Below are positions 1 through 8,403 of a DNA stretch of 59,968 nucleotides, one piece after another. The notes under the pieces are model-generated. The model was not told where the DNA came from and made no database searches. It saw only the letters and a list, made by a program, of their open reading frames with translations. The position numbers were made by a program, and so were the translations under genes. How positions within the stretch are numbered: the stretch's first letter is position 1; the number at the start of each line of letters is the position of its first letter. Source of the stretch: Bradyrhizobium sp. AS23.2 (lineage in GTDB: Bacteria > Pseudomonadota > Alphaproteobacteria > Rhizobiales > Xanthobacteraceae); the NCBI RefSeq assembly GCF_001908185.1, contig NZ_LGHM01000102.1, positions 1 through 59,968 on the forward strand. The letters are read 5' to 3'.

Positions 1-627
1 GATCGAGTCTTTCTTTCGCTGCCGCTTGAGCCTTCGAACCATTTCTTTGGTTCTTCGCGTTTCGGCTAGATCATAGGCGGACACGAGAATTGGCTTAGCT
101 CCGAAGACATCAAGGGCTTTCAATGCTTCCGTCGGGCTAAGACGGGTATTATGAGATGAGATCGAGAAGAAAAATGCTGGGAGTTTTGAGGGGCTGCCCA
201 AGCCAAGATCTTCAGGACGCCGGAGGCTGGCGCGCCGATCGTCGATAGTCTTAGTAATGCGAGTGCGAAGTTCGGAAATTTCGCCTCGACCTCGTTCACC
301 TGTCCATCCGAGAATATCGAGGCTGTTATCTACTCCAAATCCCAGTGGAGGTCTGACATCCTCTATTCGGATTGGCAAAATCGGGACACCAGAGCTTTTA
401 GCAATTTCAAGCTCGTCGTGCAGAACACGGCTAATTCTGGCGTGGGAAGACCAGATCGGAATCACGCAAGCTGCCTTCGGCAGTTCACGCTCAATATGCT
501 CGCGATAGTCTCCCGACGGTATTTTGTTCGCCCACCATATTGACCAAGTATCTGATAGTTCTTCTTCAAGAGCCGCAGGAATTTCTCTAGCATCTGCGGT
601 TGCATAAATGATGCAAACATCCGCCAT
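1..627 (-). CDS. TIR-domain protein, C-terminus cut by window edge
   Basis: An open frame of 209 codons runs from an ATG at 627 to the window edge with no stop. The N-terminus reads as a TIR fold: the first strand DVCIIYATADA matches the DVFISYASED-type motif. Next come WSIWWANKIPSGDYREHIERE (the WFD...G.S box) and ACVIPIWSSHA (the VVVLSPN box). HDELEIA follows, whose E72 sits where NADase-type TIR domains carry the catalytic glutamate, and then VPILPIRI. From about residue 150 a second region begins (LPAFFFSISS, then PILVSAYDLAE) that I cannot name; it is cut off. The gene lies 52 nt after a PfkB-family gene on the same strand, with a purine-rich stretch before the ATG. The codons are AT-rich compared with the neighbours, which suggests transfer. 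TIR identity is fairly sure; an NAD-cleaving or defence role is inference. Confidence 0.72.
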   Translation of the reverse strand, partial: MADVCIIYATADAREIPAALEEELSDTWSIWWANKIPSGDYREHIERELPKAACVIPIWSSHARISRVLHDELEIAKSSGVPILPIRIEDVRPPLGFGVDNSLDILGWTGERGRGEISELRTRITKTIDDRRASLRRPEDLGLGSPSKLPAFFFSISSHNTRLSPTEALKALDVFGAKPILVSAYDLAETRRTKEMVRRLKRQRKKDSI

Positions 628-679
628 TCGGTTCCCCCCACCGACAGGCAGTCTCTTACAAATCTTGATTCGATACAAC

Positions 680-1840
680 TTATTGTTGTGCGGCTGCCCA
701 GCCAGCCCAGTAAAGGGCGGTAGTAAAGTCTTCGGTGCAACTTTCGTCTATATATGCGTCTGAAACGGTCGAGGCCTCTAGCTGGCGAAACCAGACGATC
801 CTGACTCCCGCCCGTCTGGCGCGGTCGAGAAGTTGGTTCGCTACATCATCTAGATGGTCCATCAATGCTAGTACTGAGCCATACTTAGCAATATCGACTT
901 GTTGCGGTTCTGCGCCATCTAGAGAGGGCGCGGCTGCTTCCAACCCCAATTGCTGTAGTCTCCAACGGGCCTCTTCAAGCAACCAGCGGGCACCTAATGC
1001 TCTCGGGCTACCGACGACACAAACCGGGCGGAAGGACTGAGAATCGACGGGAGTTAAGTCGCCTAAGCCCTCGGGAGGGGGCAGTGGGAGATTTCTAGTT
1101 TCTGAATAAGTGGCGACTGAACGCGAAGCTAAGATTGCTGAAGAATAAGGGTCGAGTTGTCTCTCGCCCCAGTAATGGGCAAATGCGGCACTGAAGACAT
1201 CGCCAGTTCCGATCTTGAAGACTCTATTGGAGCGATACGCAGGAATTCGAATTGGCGGCTCTTTATCTACGAAGAGCGTGGCGCCTCTGATGCCCCCTTT
1301 CGCAATCAGAATACTCGCATTGCCTTGAGCGATCGAGACCCGAGCCGCCTCTTCGAGGTTGGCCGAGTTGCCCAACCCGCAAAGCTCTCGTTCGTTTAAA
1401 ACAATCGCCAATTCTGAGGCGCGTGATCCGTTTTGATCGAAGGGTTCAAAGCCGCGTGCACTCTGAGGATCGTAGACTGCGCGATTGGCCGAAACCACCG
1501 CAGTTCCCTCGATTAGTCCAAACCTCAACACTGCTTCGCCTGAAGCATGAATAGGTGCATTGGGCGCAATCTCAACCGATTGAGGCGCCATGACAGGATC
1601 GGAAAGCGCGTGGAAGTATGCAAAGGCGATGGGTGTTTGGCTGGCAGAGGCCACGATCTCGATGCCAGAAGTTTCGATGGAGGTAAGATCGGAAAGCCGT
1701 CGAGGGGGATAGTACGTCTTTAGCGCAACGCCAGGGCTCAGACCAGCGAGCGCCATCGCGGCGCGTCCGCCCGAGCCCCGAAGAGCTCTCCAATTCGGAT
1801 GTTCGCACAGCTCAAAATAGCAGCCACCGGCGACTATCAT
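680..1840 (-). CDS. PfkB-family kinase fused to a nucleoside deoxyribosyltransferase-like domain
   Basis: The 386-aa product has two parts. Residues 1-250 are a PfkB (ribokinase-like) sugar/nucleoside kinase: GSGGRAAMALAGL near 23-34, LNERE near 148-152, AKGGIRGA near 180-187, and the anion-hole/catalytic motif GTGD at 211-214 with D214 as the expected base. Residues 272-386 resemble a nucleoside 2-deoxyribosyltransferase fold (VCVVGSP at its start, EDFTTALYWAGWA near the end), but the catalytic Glu of the usual DxGTxxE motif seems replaced by Tyr. The ATG at 1840 has a good ribosome site (GGAGGG, 6 nt away). It lies directly upstream of the TIR gene and is probably co-transcribed. Substrate unknown: a nucleoside or ribose derivative is plausible. 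The kinase call is firm; the C-terminal call is tentative. Confidence 0.7.
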   Translation of the reverse strand: MIVAGGCYFELCEHPNWRALRGSGGRAAMALAGLSPGVALKTYYPPRRLSDLTSIETSGIEIVASASQTPIAFAYFHALSDPVMAPQSVEIAPNAPIHASGEAVLRFGLIEGTAVVSANRAVYDPQSARGFEPFDQNGSRASELAIVLNERELCGLGNSANLEEAARVSIAQGNASILIAKGGIRGATLFVDKEPPIRIPAYRSNRVFKIGTGDVFSAAFAHYWGERQLDPYSSAILASRSVATYSETRNLPLPPPEGLGDLTPVDSQSFRPVCVVGSPRALGARWLLEEARWRLQQLGLEAAAPSLDGAEPQQVDIAKYGSVLALMDHLDDVANQLLDRARRAGVRIVWFRQLEASTVSDAYIDESCTEDFTTALYWAGWAAAQQ

Positions 1841-1902
1841 TGAAGACCCTCCAGGAGGCGACCGCGCCCGACGTCATATGCAAGAACGTAGCGGATTATT
1901 GA

Positions 1903-1943
1903 TGGGAAATACAAAAACGGCCGGATCTTTCGATCCGGCCGTT
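1903..1943 (-). terminator. Rho-independent terminator of rpmB
   Basis: A perfect 12-bp inverted repeat (1916-1927 with 1932-1943, loop TTTC) is followed on the minus strand by a T-rich tract (TTTTTGTATTT). It lies about 70 nt past the rpmB stop. It also separates rpmB from the low-GC TIR/PfkB gene pair. Confidence 0.85.
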
Positions 1944-2013
1944 ACGCAGAACGCTACTGGCTAAGATTACGCTACGCGACGCAACTTAGCCCCCGCCCAA
2001 TTCCAAAACTTGC

Positions 2014-2322
2014 TTAGCTAGCCTTCTTCGCCGGCGCGGTGTCGCCGACCTTCTTCTGGATGGCACGCTTCAGCTCGAGGGCGCGCGGCGACAGGGCGTC
2101 GGCCTTGGCCTTGAGCAGGAAGGCGTCGAGGCCGCCATTGTGGTCGACGCTCTTGACCGCGTTGGTGGAGACGCGCAGGCGCACGTTGCGGTCGAGGGCT
2201 TCGCTGATGAACGTCACGTTGACGAGGTTCGGCAGGAAGCGGCGCTTGGTCTTGATGTTGGAGTGGCTGACCTTGTGGCCGACGAGGGGGCCCTTGGCCG
2301 TCAGTTCGCAGCGGCGAGACAT
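2014..2322 (-). CDS. rpmB: 50S ribosomal protein L28
   Basis: This encodes a 102-aa protein of the large ribosomal subunit. The N-terminus MSRRCELTAKGP, then GHKVSHSNIKTKRRFLPNL, is typical of L28, and the C-terminal extension (about 25 residues longer than the E. coli protein, ending KKAS) is usual in alphaproteobacteria. The ATG at 2322 is preceded by AAGGAT; a longer in-frame start at 2349 would add residues foreign to the family. Transcription ends at the hairpin just downstream. It stands alone, with no rpmG beside it. The call is secure. Confidence 0.96.
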   Translation of the reverse strand: MSRRCELTAKGPLVGHKVSHSNIKTKRRFLPNLVNVTFISEALDRNVRLRVSTNAVKSVDHNGGLDAFLLKAKADALSPRALELKRAIQKKVGDTAPAKKAS

Positions 2323-2815
2323 GGCAAAAATCCTTATCCTTTCCCCCAAGCGTTGCGGCGGCCATTCGGGGCGCCACGGGGGTGCAAATTCTCTGTCCTT
2401 GCAGGGAGCGGGCGGACGTATAGGGGGGGAAGGGGCGGGCAGTCAAGTTTTTGGGGCGGTTGGGCCGCGGGTTTCGCCTCGCGCCCCGCTGCCAGTTCCC
2501 CCTCGCCCCGCTTGCGGGGAGAGGGTTGGGGTGAGGGGGGCTCTCCCCGGGGGCGGTGAGAGTTGGCGGACGATTGGCGGGCAGCACCCCCGCGGAGACT
2601 CCCCCTCACCCGGATCGCATCTGGCGATGCGATCCGGCCTCTCCCCGCAGGCGGGGAGAGGCGAAGAGATCACCAAAACGGCAATGTTTGAAACGCCTTA
2701 CATCACATAAAGGGCGTATTCGCCCCCGAATAGTCCCGTGGGTTCCGCACCCATACTTGCCTGGACACATTGTCTGCCGCGGTTTTTGGCTTAAGTAACA
2801 GCGGTTGCGCCCCGA
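2323..2815. other. Intergenic, 493 bp, with palindromic repeats
   Basis: No convincing gene is seen between the divergent rpmB and DUF3108 genes. The stretch holds the rpmB promoter region and a pair of extragenic repeats (2498-2662). Frames open across it on both strands are products of repeat composition. Confidence 0.7.
2498..2662. repeat. Paired GC-rich extragenic palindromes (CTCCCCGC type)
   Basis: Two head-to-head copies are present. One is centred on CCCCGCTTGCGGGG (about 2506-2519) and is flanked by GAGGGTTGGGGTGAGG. The other starts CCCCCTCACCCGGATCGC, contains the palindrome CGGATCGCATCTGGCGATGCGATCCG, and ends with CTCCCCGCAGGCGGGGAG (about 2641-2658). This arrangement is typical of REP/BIME-like repeats in Bradyrhizobium genomes. 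Confidence 0.75.
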
Positions 2816-3691
2816 TTGGATCATTTCGTGTTCAATTCCCCCCATCTTGCGCCCCGGCTGGACCGTGCCGGCCGGCTGGCCCTGGCGGCCCTTTGCGGGC
2901 TCGTCCTGGCGTGGGGGGCCGAGCCTGTGGCGGCGCAGGGCAAGCTCGAGGCGCAGTATGAGGCGACGCTGGCGGGCATTCCCGTCGGCAAGGGCGCCTG
3001 GAACATCGACATCCAGGACGACGTGTTTTCGGCGGCGGCCTCCGGCGGAACTTCGGGCATCCTGAAGTCGATCGCGAACGGGTCCGGCACCGGCGCCTCG
3101 CAGGGGCGGGTGGTCAACGGCGCGCTGGTCGCGACCGGCTACCAGGCCTCCACCACCACCTCGAAGAAGACCGAAGAGATCCACATCACGCTCGACAAGG
3201 GCAATGTGAAGGAGTTCGGCATCGTGCCGGAGCCGCCGGTCGATCCTGATCGCATCGTCGTCACCGAGGCGCATCGCCGCGGCGTCTGGGATCCGATGAC
3301 GGCCTCGCTGCTGCGCGTGCCCGGCACCGGCGATCCGGTTTCGCCGGACGCCTGCCACAGTGGCGCGCCGATCTTCGACGGCCGCATGCGCTACGACCTC
3401 AAGCTCGATTTCAAGCGCATGGAGACGGTGAAGGCCGAGAAGGGCTATCGCGGCCCGGTCGTGGTCTGCGCGCTCTATTTCGTGCCTGTCGCCGGCTACA
3501 TCCCCGACCGCCCCGTGATCAAATACCTCGCCGCCCAGCGCAACATCGAGATCGCCTTCGCCCCCGTCGCCGGCACGCGCATCCTGGTCCCGTTCCGGCT
3601 GAAAGTGCCGACGCCCTTGGGGCCGGCCATGCTGGAAGCGACCAGCTTCATCACCACCGCCCAGCCGCCCAGGGTCGCGAAGACGCAGTAA
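2816..3691 (+). CDS. Exported DUF3108-family protein
   Basis: The 291-aa product begins at a TTG codon and has an N-terminal hydrophobic stretch (LALAALCGLVLAWGAEPVAAQ) that looks like a signal peptide cleaved near residue 41. The mature part begins KLEAQYEATLAGIPVGKGAW, a pattern found in DUF3108 periplasmic proteins, and contains single Cys residues near DACHSGA and VVVCALYF. Function is unknown; members are thought to act at the cell envelope. It stands alone between repeat-rich gaps. The TTG start is chosen because no ATG precedes the signal peptide in frame; a later start would remove the positively charged n-region. Confidence 0.75.
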   Translation: MDHFVFNSPHLAPRLDRAGRLALAALCGLVLAWGAEPVAAQGKLEAQYEATLAGIPVGKGAWNIDIQDDVFSAAASGGTSGILKSIANGSGTGASQGRVVNGALVATGYQASTTTSKKTEEIHITLDKGNVKEFGIVPEPPVDPDRIVVTEAHRRGVWDPMTASLLRVPGTGDPVSPDACHSGAPIFDGRMRYDLKLDFKRMETVKAEKGYRGPVVVCALYFVPVAGYIPDRPVIKYLAAQRNIEIAFAPVAGTRILVPFRLKVPTPLGPAMLEATSFITTAQPPRVAKTQ

Positions 3692-3699
3692 GCCCCTTC

Positions 3700-3806
3700 C
3701 GTCATTCCGGGGCGCGCGCAGCGCGAGCCCGGAATCCATCAGGCCGCAGAGACTGTCTCACCATGGATTCCGGGCTCGCGCCAAGCGGCGCGCCCCGGAA
3801 TGACGA
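3700..3806. repeat. Extragenic inverted repeat, CGTCATTCCGGGG family
   Basis: The outer arms (CGTCATTCCGGGGCGCG at the left; CGCGCCCCGGAATGACG at the right) pair with each other, with inner arms GAGCCCGGAATCCAT/ATGGATTCCGGGCTC. Related copies lie at 23250-23354, near 27470-27508 and at 55089-55212. Confidence 0.85.
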
Positions 3807-3918
3807 CCGGGGGATTTTGCCCCGCCACTCCAACACCTTACGCCCCGCCACCCCGCCATTCCCCCGCCACCCGTTCCTACTGTGCATGGGGTTGTTTTCA
3901 CGAAAATGCTCTGGGCGC

Positions 3919-4045
3919 TTGACCCTCACCCTGAGGAGGCCACGGAACGCGGCCGTCTCGAAGGGCGAGGCCCGGCTGTGGCGGCGCGGATGCAGTCGGG
4001 CCTTTCATCCTTCGAGACGCGCTGACGCGCTCCTCAGGATGAGGA
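3919..4045. repeat. Extragenic inverted repeat, CTCACCCTGAGGAG family
   Basis: Arms CTCACCCTGAGGAG and CTCCTCAGGATGAGG flank internal arms CTCGAAGG/CCTTCGAGACGCG. A second copy is at 52126-52233 between ABC transporter genes. Confidence 0.8.
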
Positions 4046-4339
4046 TCGGACGTGCGAATCTGTTTGACTCCTCGCCGATTCTGATTCGACTCCGCGCCGT
4101 CCCCAACTTAAGGAAATCCATTATCAAATCGTCACTTGTACGACAGCGCAAAACTCCATCTAGTGCGCCGTCAATAAGTGTCCCGCGACATGTTGCGTGA
4201 ACGGAACAGGACTCCAAGTGGAGTCAGCGATTCGGCCGCGATTCGTTCTAGAGTCGTTCCGAAGCTTAAAGCCAACGGGAAAAGCGTCGCAAAGTGAGAC
4301 AGTTGCGCGAGGTTTGGGGAGTGCCACCACATTCTCCGC

Positions 4340-4444
4340 CGTCATGCCCCGGCTTGACCGGGGCATCCAGTACGCCGCGGCCTCTCGGCTCGAGCAGCGC
4401 CGCCTCTGGAATACTGGATCGCCCGGTCAAGCCGGGCGATGACA
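4340..4444. repeat. Extragenic inverted repeat, GTCATGCCCCGGCTTGACC family
   Basis: The left arm CCGTCATGCCCCGGCTTGACC is matched by GGTCAAGCCGGGCGATGACAG at the right. Related elements are at 24966-25111 and 31688-31772. Confidence 0.8.
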
Positions 4445-4559
4445 GTGGAATTTGGGGCGGCAGCGCAGCGTTCGGACACATGGCTGACGGAGTGCGGCCC
4501 CTGACACGCCCCAGACAGCACTGACATTCGCCCAAATCGCTACTACCTAATCGCCCAGA

Positions 4560-7500
4560 ATGGCCTTTTCTCCCTCCCCCTTCGCTTCCGAGCGCGCCCC
4601 TGGCGCTGGCGTCACTGCGGTGCTCGGGCCGACCAACACCGGCAAGACCCACCTCGCCATCGAGCGGATGCTCGCGCATTCCTCGGGCATGATCGGGTTG
4701 CCGCTGCGCCTGCTCGCGCGCGAGGTCTACAACAAGATCGCCGCGCGGGTCGGCAGCGAAGCCGTCGCGCTTGTGACCGGCGAGGAGAAGATCAAGCCGA
4801 GGAATCCGCGCTACTGGGTGTCGACCGTCGAGGCGATGCCGCGCGACCTCGACGTCTCCTTCCTCGCCGTCGACGAGGTCCAGATCGCCGCCGATCTCGA
4901 ACGCGGCCACGTCTTCACCGACCGCATCCTCAACCGCCGCGGCCGCGACGAGACGCTGCTGCTGGGCGCGGCGACGATGCGCCCGATCATCGAGCGGCTG
5001 TTGCCGGGCGTGTCCATGATCACGCGGCCGCGCCTGTCGCAGCTCGAATTCGCCGGCGACCGCAAGATCACGCGCCAGCCGCGGCGCACCGCCATCGTCG
5101 CCTTCTCCGCCGACGAGGTCTACGCCATCGCCGAGTTGATCCGCCGCCAGCATGGCGGCGCCGCCGTGGTGCTGGGCTCGCTCAGCCCGCGCACCAGAAA
5201 CGCACAAGTAGCGATGTTCCAGAACGGCGACGTCGATTACCTCGTCGCCACCGACGCCGTCGGCATGGGCCTCAATCTCGACGTCGACCACGTCGCCTTC
5301 GCCTCCGACCGCAAGTTCGACGGCTACCAGTTCCGTCGCCTGACGCCGGCCGAATTTGCGCAGGTCGCCGGCCGCGCCGGCCGCGCCACGCGCAACGGCA
5401 CCTTCGGCACCACCGGCCGCTGCGCGCCGTTCGAGCCCGAACTCGTCAACGCGCTCCAGAACCACACCTTCGACAACGTGAAGATGCTGCAATGGCGCAA
5501 CTCGAAGCTGGATTTCTCCTCGCTCGGCGCGCTGCAGGTGTCCCTGAACCTGGCCCCCGGCCATGAGGCGCTGACGCGCGCGCCGATCGCCGAGGACATG
5601 CGCGTGCTCGACCATGCCGCCCGTGACGTCGAGGTGCGCGATATCGCGCATGGCAAGGCCGCGGTGGAGCGGCTGTGGGAGGCCTGCCAGGTTCCGGACT
5701 ACCGGAAGCTGTCGCCGGCCGCCCATGCGGAGCTGGTGACCACGCTGTACGGGTTCCTGATGCAGAAGGGCTGCATTCCCGATTCCTGGTTTGCGGCCCA
5801 GGTCGACCAGGCCGACAACGTGACCGGCGACATCGACACGCTGTCGGGCCGGATCGCGCAGATCCGCACCTGGACCTTCGTCGCCAACCGCCCGGACTGG
5901 CTGAAAGACCCCGATCGCTGGCAGGGGGTCACGCGGGAGGTCGAAAATAAATTGTCAGATGCGCTCCACGAACGCTTGACGGAGCGTTTCGTTGATCGTC
6001 GTACCAGTGTATTGATGCGCCGCCTGCGGGAGAACACGAGCTTGAATACTGAAATCGGCAAGACCGGCGAAGTCATCGTCGAAGGCCATGTCATCGGCCG
6101 CCTCGATGGCTTCACCTTTGCACCGGATGCGGCGGAAGCTGGCTCCGATGCGAAAGCCTTGCAGGCTGCAGCGCAAGCGGTGCTCGCCGGCGAGATCAAT
6201 GCGCGCGCCGAGAAGCTGGGCAACGCGCCGGACGAGCAGTTCGTGCTGACCTCGGAAGGCACCATCCGCTGGACCGGCGACGCTGTGGCGCGCCTGTCCG
6301 CCGCGGAGGACGCGCTGCATCCGCGCATCCGCATCATCTCGGACGAGCGCTTGACCGGCGGCCCCCGCGAGAAAGTGCAGGCCCGGCTAGACCTCTGGCT
6401 CAAGACGCACATCGAAAAGCTGCTCGGGCCGATGTTCGAGCTCAGCAAGGCCGAGGACGTCACCGGCATTGCCCGCGGCATCGCCTACCAGCTCGTCGAG
6501 GCGCTCGGCGTGCTCGAGCGTCCCAGGATCGCCAATGAGCTGAAGGATCTCGACCAGCCCTCGCGTGCCACGCTGCGGAAATACGGCGTCCGCTTCGGCG
6601 CCTATCACCTCTACTTCCCCGGCCTATTGAAGCCCGCCGCGCGTGCGCTCGCAGCGCTGCTGTGGGCGCTGAAGCAGGACAATGTCGATCCCTCGGCACT
6701 GTCAGGTGCGCAGCATCTGGCGAGCTCGGGCCGCACCTCGTTCCCGGTCGACAAGCAGCTGCCGCGCGATGCCTATCGCGTGCTCGGCTACAAGCAGGCC
6801 GGCGAACGCGCCGTGCGCGTCGATATCCTGGAGCGCCTTGCCGACCTGATCCGTCCGGCTCTTGCCTGGCGTGAGAACTCGTCCGGCGAAAAGCCCGCCG
6901 GCGCGTTCGACGGTCGCAGCTTCGTGGTGACGCAGGCAATGACCTCGCTCACCGGTTCCGCGGGCGAAGATTTCGCCTCGGTGCTGCGCGCGCTCGGCTA
7001 TCGCATGGAGAAGCGTCCGCCGCTGCCGGCCAAGCCGGTCGTGGCCGAAACGGTCACGGCAGAGACGCCGGTGACCGAAGGCAGCGCCGAAACCTCGACC
7101 GAGACTGCGGCTGGGGCCGTTGCCGGCCTGCCGGCGGAGGCGACCGCGTCCGAGACGCCCGCTGCTGAAGCTCTCACCGTCGAAGACGCGCCCGGCATGG
7201 AGCTGCATGACGAGCCCGCGCACGAGGAGCCGGCGTTAGAGGCGTCTCCAGATGTGCCGGTCACGCCGGAAGACGCCCCCGGCATCGCGCCTCCGGTGGA
7301 AGAAGCCGCTGCGCCCACTGAAGTTGCTGAAGCCGCTCCCGCCGAGGCCGCCGCAACGGAAGCTGCTGCATCGGCCGATGCCGCCGCGCCTGTCGAAGCC
7401 GCAGCCACACCGATTGAGCCCGAGCTCATCGAGGTCTGGCGTCCCGGCGGCCGTCACGAGGATCGCAAGCCGCGCCACGAGCGCCATCGCCACCAGCGCC

Positions 7501-7925
7501 ACCACAATCAGCCGCGTGCTCAGGCGGCCGCGCCCGCAGAGGGCGAAGCGGCGCAGGCAGCCGACGGCGAGAAGCGCGGCGAGCGCCATCGCCATGGCGG
7601 GCATCGCAAGGATTTCCGTAGGGGTCGCGAAGAGGGCGGCCAGGGCGGCGATCGCCGCGAGCAGCGCGACGACAAGAACCGCCGCTTCGAAGGCAAGGAC
7701 CGTGATCGCAACAAGGGCAAGCCCGGCGATCGTGACGGCGGCCGCGAGCATCGTGGCCGCGACCGCGACAAGGGGCGTGACCGTCGCGACCGCGAGTCGG
7801 GTCCCTCGCTGCGTCCCTATGCGTCGAGCGCCAATCCGCGCGAGCGCGATCGTCCTGTTGATCCGAACTCGCCCTTCGCAAAGCTCGCCGCGCTGAAAGA
7901 GCAGCTCGCCGGGCGCAAGGAGTAA
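4560..7925 (+). CDS. Suv3/MgpS-like superfamily 2 RNA helicase
   Basis: The 1121-aa product is an ATP-dependent helicase. Motif I is GPTNTGKTH (residues 23-31), motif II DEVQ near 103, motif III GAATM near 139, and the second RecA lobe carries VATDAVGMGLNLDVDHV and QVAGRAGRATRNG, all in the order seen in Suv3-type enzymes. The middle (about 330-800) is the helical Suv3-like region. From about 820 the protein becomes Ala/Pro/Glu-rich and from about 960 very basic with RD/RG repeats (GGDRREQRDDKNRR), probably a disordered RNA-binding tail. Related alphaproteobacterial proteins are linked to ribosome or RNA maintenance. The start has no strong ribosome site, but motif I follows at a normal distance. 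The S4 RNA-binding gene follows within 70 nt. Confidence 0.88.
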   Translation: MAFSPSPFASERAPGAGVTAVLGPTNTGKTHLAIERMLAHSSGMIGLPLRLLAREVYNKIAARVGSEAVALVTGEEKIKPRNPRYWVSTVEAMPRDLDVSFLAVDEVQIAADLERGHVFTDRILNRRGRDETLLLGAATMRPIIERLLPGVSMITRPRLSQLEFAGDRKITRQPRRTAIVAFSADEVYAIAELIRRQHGGAAVVLGSLSPRTRNAQVAMFQNGDVDYLVATDAVGMGLNLDVDHVAFASDRKFDGYQFRRLTPAEFAQVAGRAGRATRNGTFGTTGRCAPFEPELVNALQNHTFDNVKMLQWRNSKLDFSSLGALQVSLNLAPGHEALTRAPIAEDMRVLDHAARDVEVRDIAHGKAAVERLWEACQVPDYRKLSPAAHAELVTTLYGFLMQKGCIPDSWFAAQVDQADNVTGDIDTLSGRIAQIRTWTFVANRPDWLKDPDRWQGVTREVENKLSDALHERLTERFVDRRTSVLMRRLRENTSLNTEIGKTGEVIVEGHVIGRLDGFTFAPDAAEAGSDAKALQAAAQAVLAGEINARAEKLGNAPDEQFVLTSEGTIRWTGDAVARLSAAEDALHPRIRIISDERLTGGPREKVQARLDLWLKTHIEKLLGPMFELSKAEDVTGIARGIAYQLVEALGVLERPRIANELKDLDQPSRATLRKYGVRFGAYHLYFPGLLKPAARALAALLWALKQDNVDPSALSGAQHLASSGRTSFPVDKQLPRDAYRVLGYKQAGERAVRVDILERLADLIRPALAWRENSSGEKPAGAFDGRSFVVTQAMTSLTGSAGEDFASVLRALGYRMEKRPPLPAKPVVAETVTAETPVTEGSAETSTETAAGAVAGLPAEATASETPAAEALTVEDAPGMELHDEPAHEEPALEASPDVPVTPEDAPGIAPPVEEAAAPTEVAEAAPAEAAATEAAASADAAAPVEAAATPIEPELIEVWRPGGRHEDRKPRHERHRHQRHHNQPRAQAAAPAEGEAAQAADGEKRGERHRHGGHRKDFRRGREEGGQGGDRREQRDDKNRRFEGKDRDRNKGKPGDRDGGREHRGRDRDKGRDRRDRESGPSLRPYASSANPRERDRPVDPNSPFAKLAALKEQLAGRKE

Positions 7926-7992
7926 GCGTAGCGTTTTCAAGCGAAGTGCGGAGCGGTTCGCGTGAAGAAAACGCGTCAGAAGGAATAGAGCC

Positions 7993-8271
7993 ACGACCAC
8001 CGAGCGGCAGCGCCTCGATAAATGGCTGTGGCACGCGCGGGTGGTGAAGGCGCGCACCTCCGCGGCCGAGCTCGTCGAGTCCGGCCACGTCCGCATCAAC
8101 GGCGTGCGCGAGACATCGCCGGGGCATGCGGTCAAGATCGGCGATGTGCTGACCATCGCGCTTGATCGCACCGTGCGCGTTCTGAAAGTGACCGCCTTCA
8201 ACGAGCGCCGCGGTGACGCTGCCTCGGCACGGGTGCTCTACGAAGAGATGAGCGAAGCAAAACGCAATTAA
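7993..8271 (+). CDS. S4-domain RNA-binding protein (Hsp15-like), apparent ACG start
   Basis: This is a small S4-domain protein of the Hsp15/YrfH type that binds structured RNA or stalled 50S subunits. The S4 core is ERQRLDKWLWHARVVKARTSA, ELVESGHVRINGVRE and GDVLTIAL. The frame is open upstream to a TGA at 7963-7965, yet contains no ATG, GTG or TTG before the S4 motif. The position that aligns with the family's Met-Thr-Thr-Glu start is ACG (7993), preceded at good spacing by AGAAGGA. Starting instead at the internal GTG (8041) would delete the first S4 helix with RLDKWLWHAR. So either ACG is used or the base is a T-to-C error. Coupling to the helicase just upstream fits RNA metabolism. Confidence 0.8.
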   Translation, partial: TTTERQRLDKWLWHARVVKARTSAAELVESGHVRINGVRETSPGHAVKIGDVLTIALDRTVRVLKVTAFNERRGDAASARVLYEEMSEAKRN

Positions 8272-8403
8272 TTGCGCTTTGAATTCATTTCTTGGTCGAT
8301 CAAACACATAAAGCCGTCATGATCGGCCGTTCCCGACCTTGCGGCGCCGGGCCATCCGCGCTACGCAAGCCCCGACTTCTAAAAGAGCTTTTCGGAGCGT
8401 TGG

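Larger units (their letters stand above)
3692..4559. other. Intergenic, 868 bp, three repeat elements and no gene
   Basis: The gap holds three different inverted-repeat elements (3700-3806, 3919-4045, 4340-4444) and about 300 bp of unremarkable sequence (4046-4339). No ORF here has coding character; those open on either strand are repeat translations. The helicase promoter must lie in the last 100 bp, but I see no convincing -35/-10 pair. Confidence 0.7.

Noticed and set aside
257..740. ORFs 257-508 (+) and 462-740 (-) over the left-edge gene
   Set aside because: They are antisense or alternate-frame readings of the TIR gene, which is open from 627 to 1 on the minus strand.
2606..3739. Long minus-strand ORF over the DUF3108 gene
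   Set aside because: It is antisense, Arg/His/Asp-rich, with no family resemblance; the plus strand has the signal peptide and domain.
4266..5726. 486-aa minus-strand ORF over the helicase start
   Set aside because: High-GC antisense shadow; the plus strand carries helicase motifs.
7520..8307. Minus-strand ORFs over the helicase tail and S4 gene
   Set aside because: They are shadows of a low-complexity basic/acidic coding tail.
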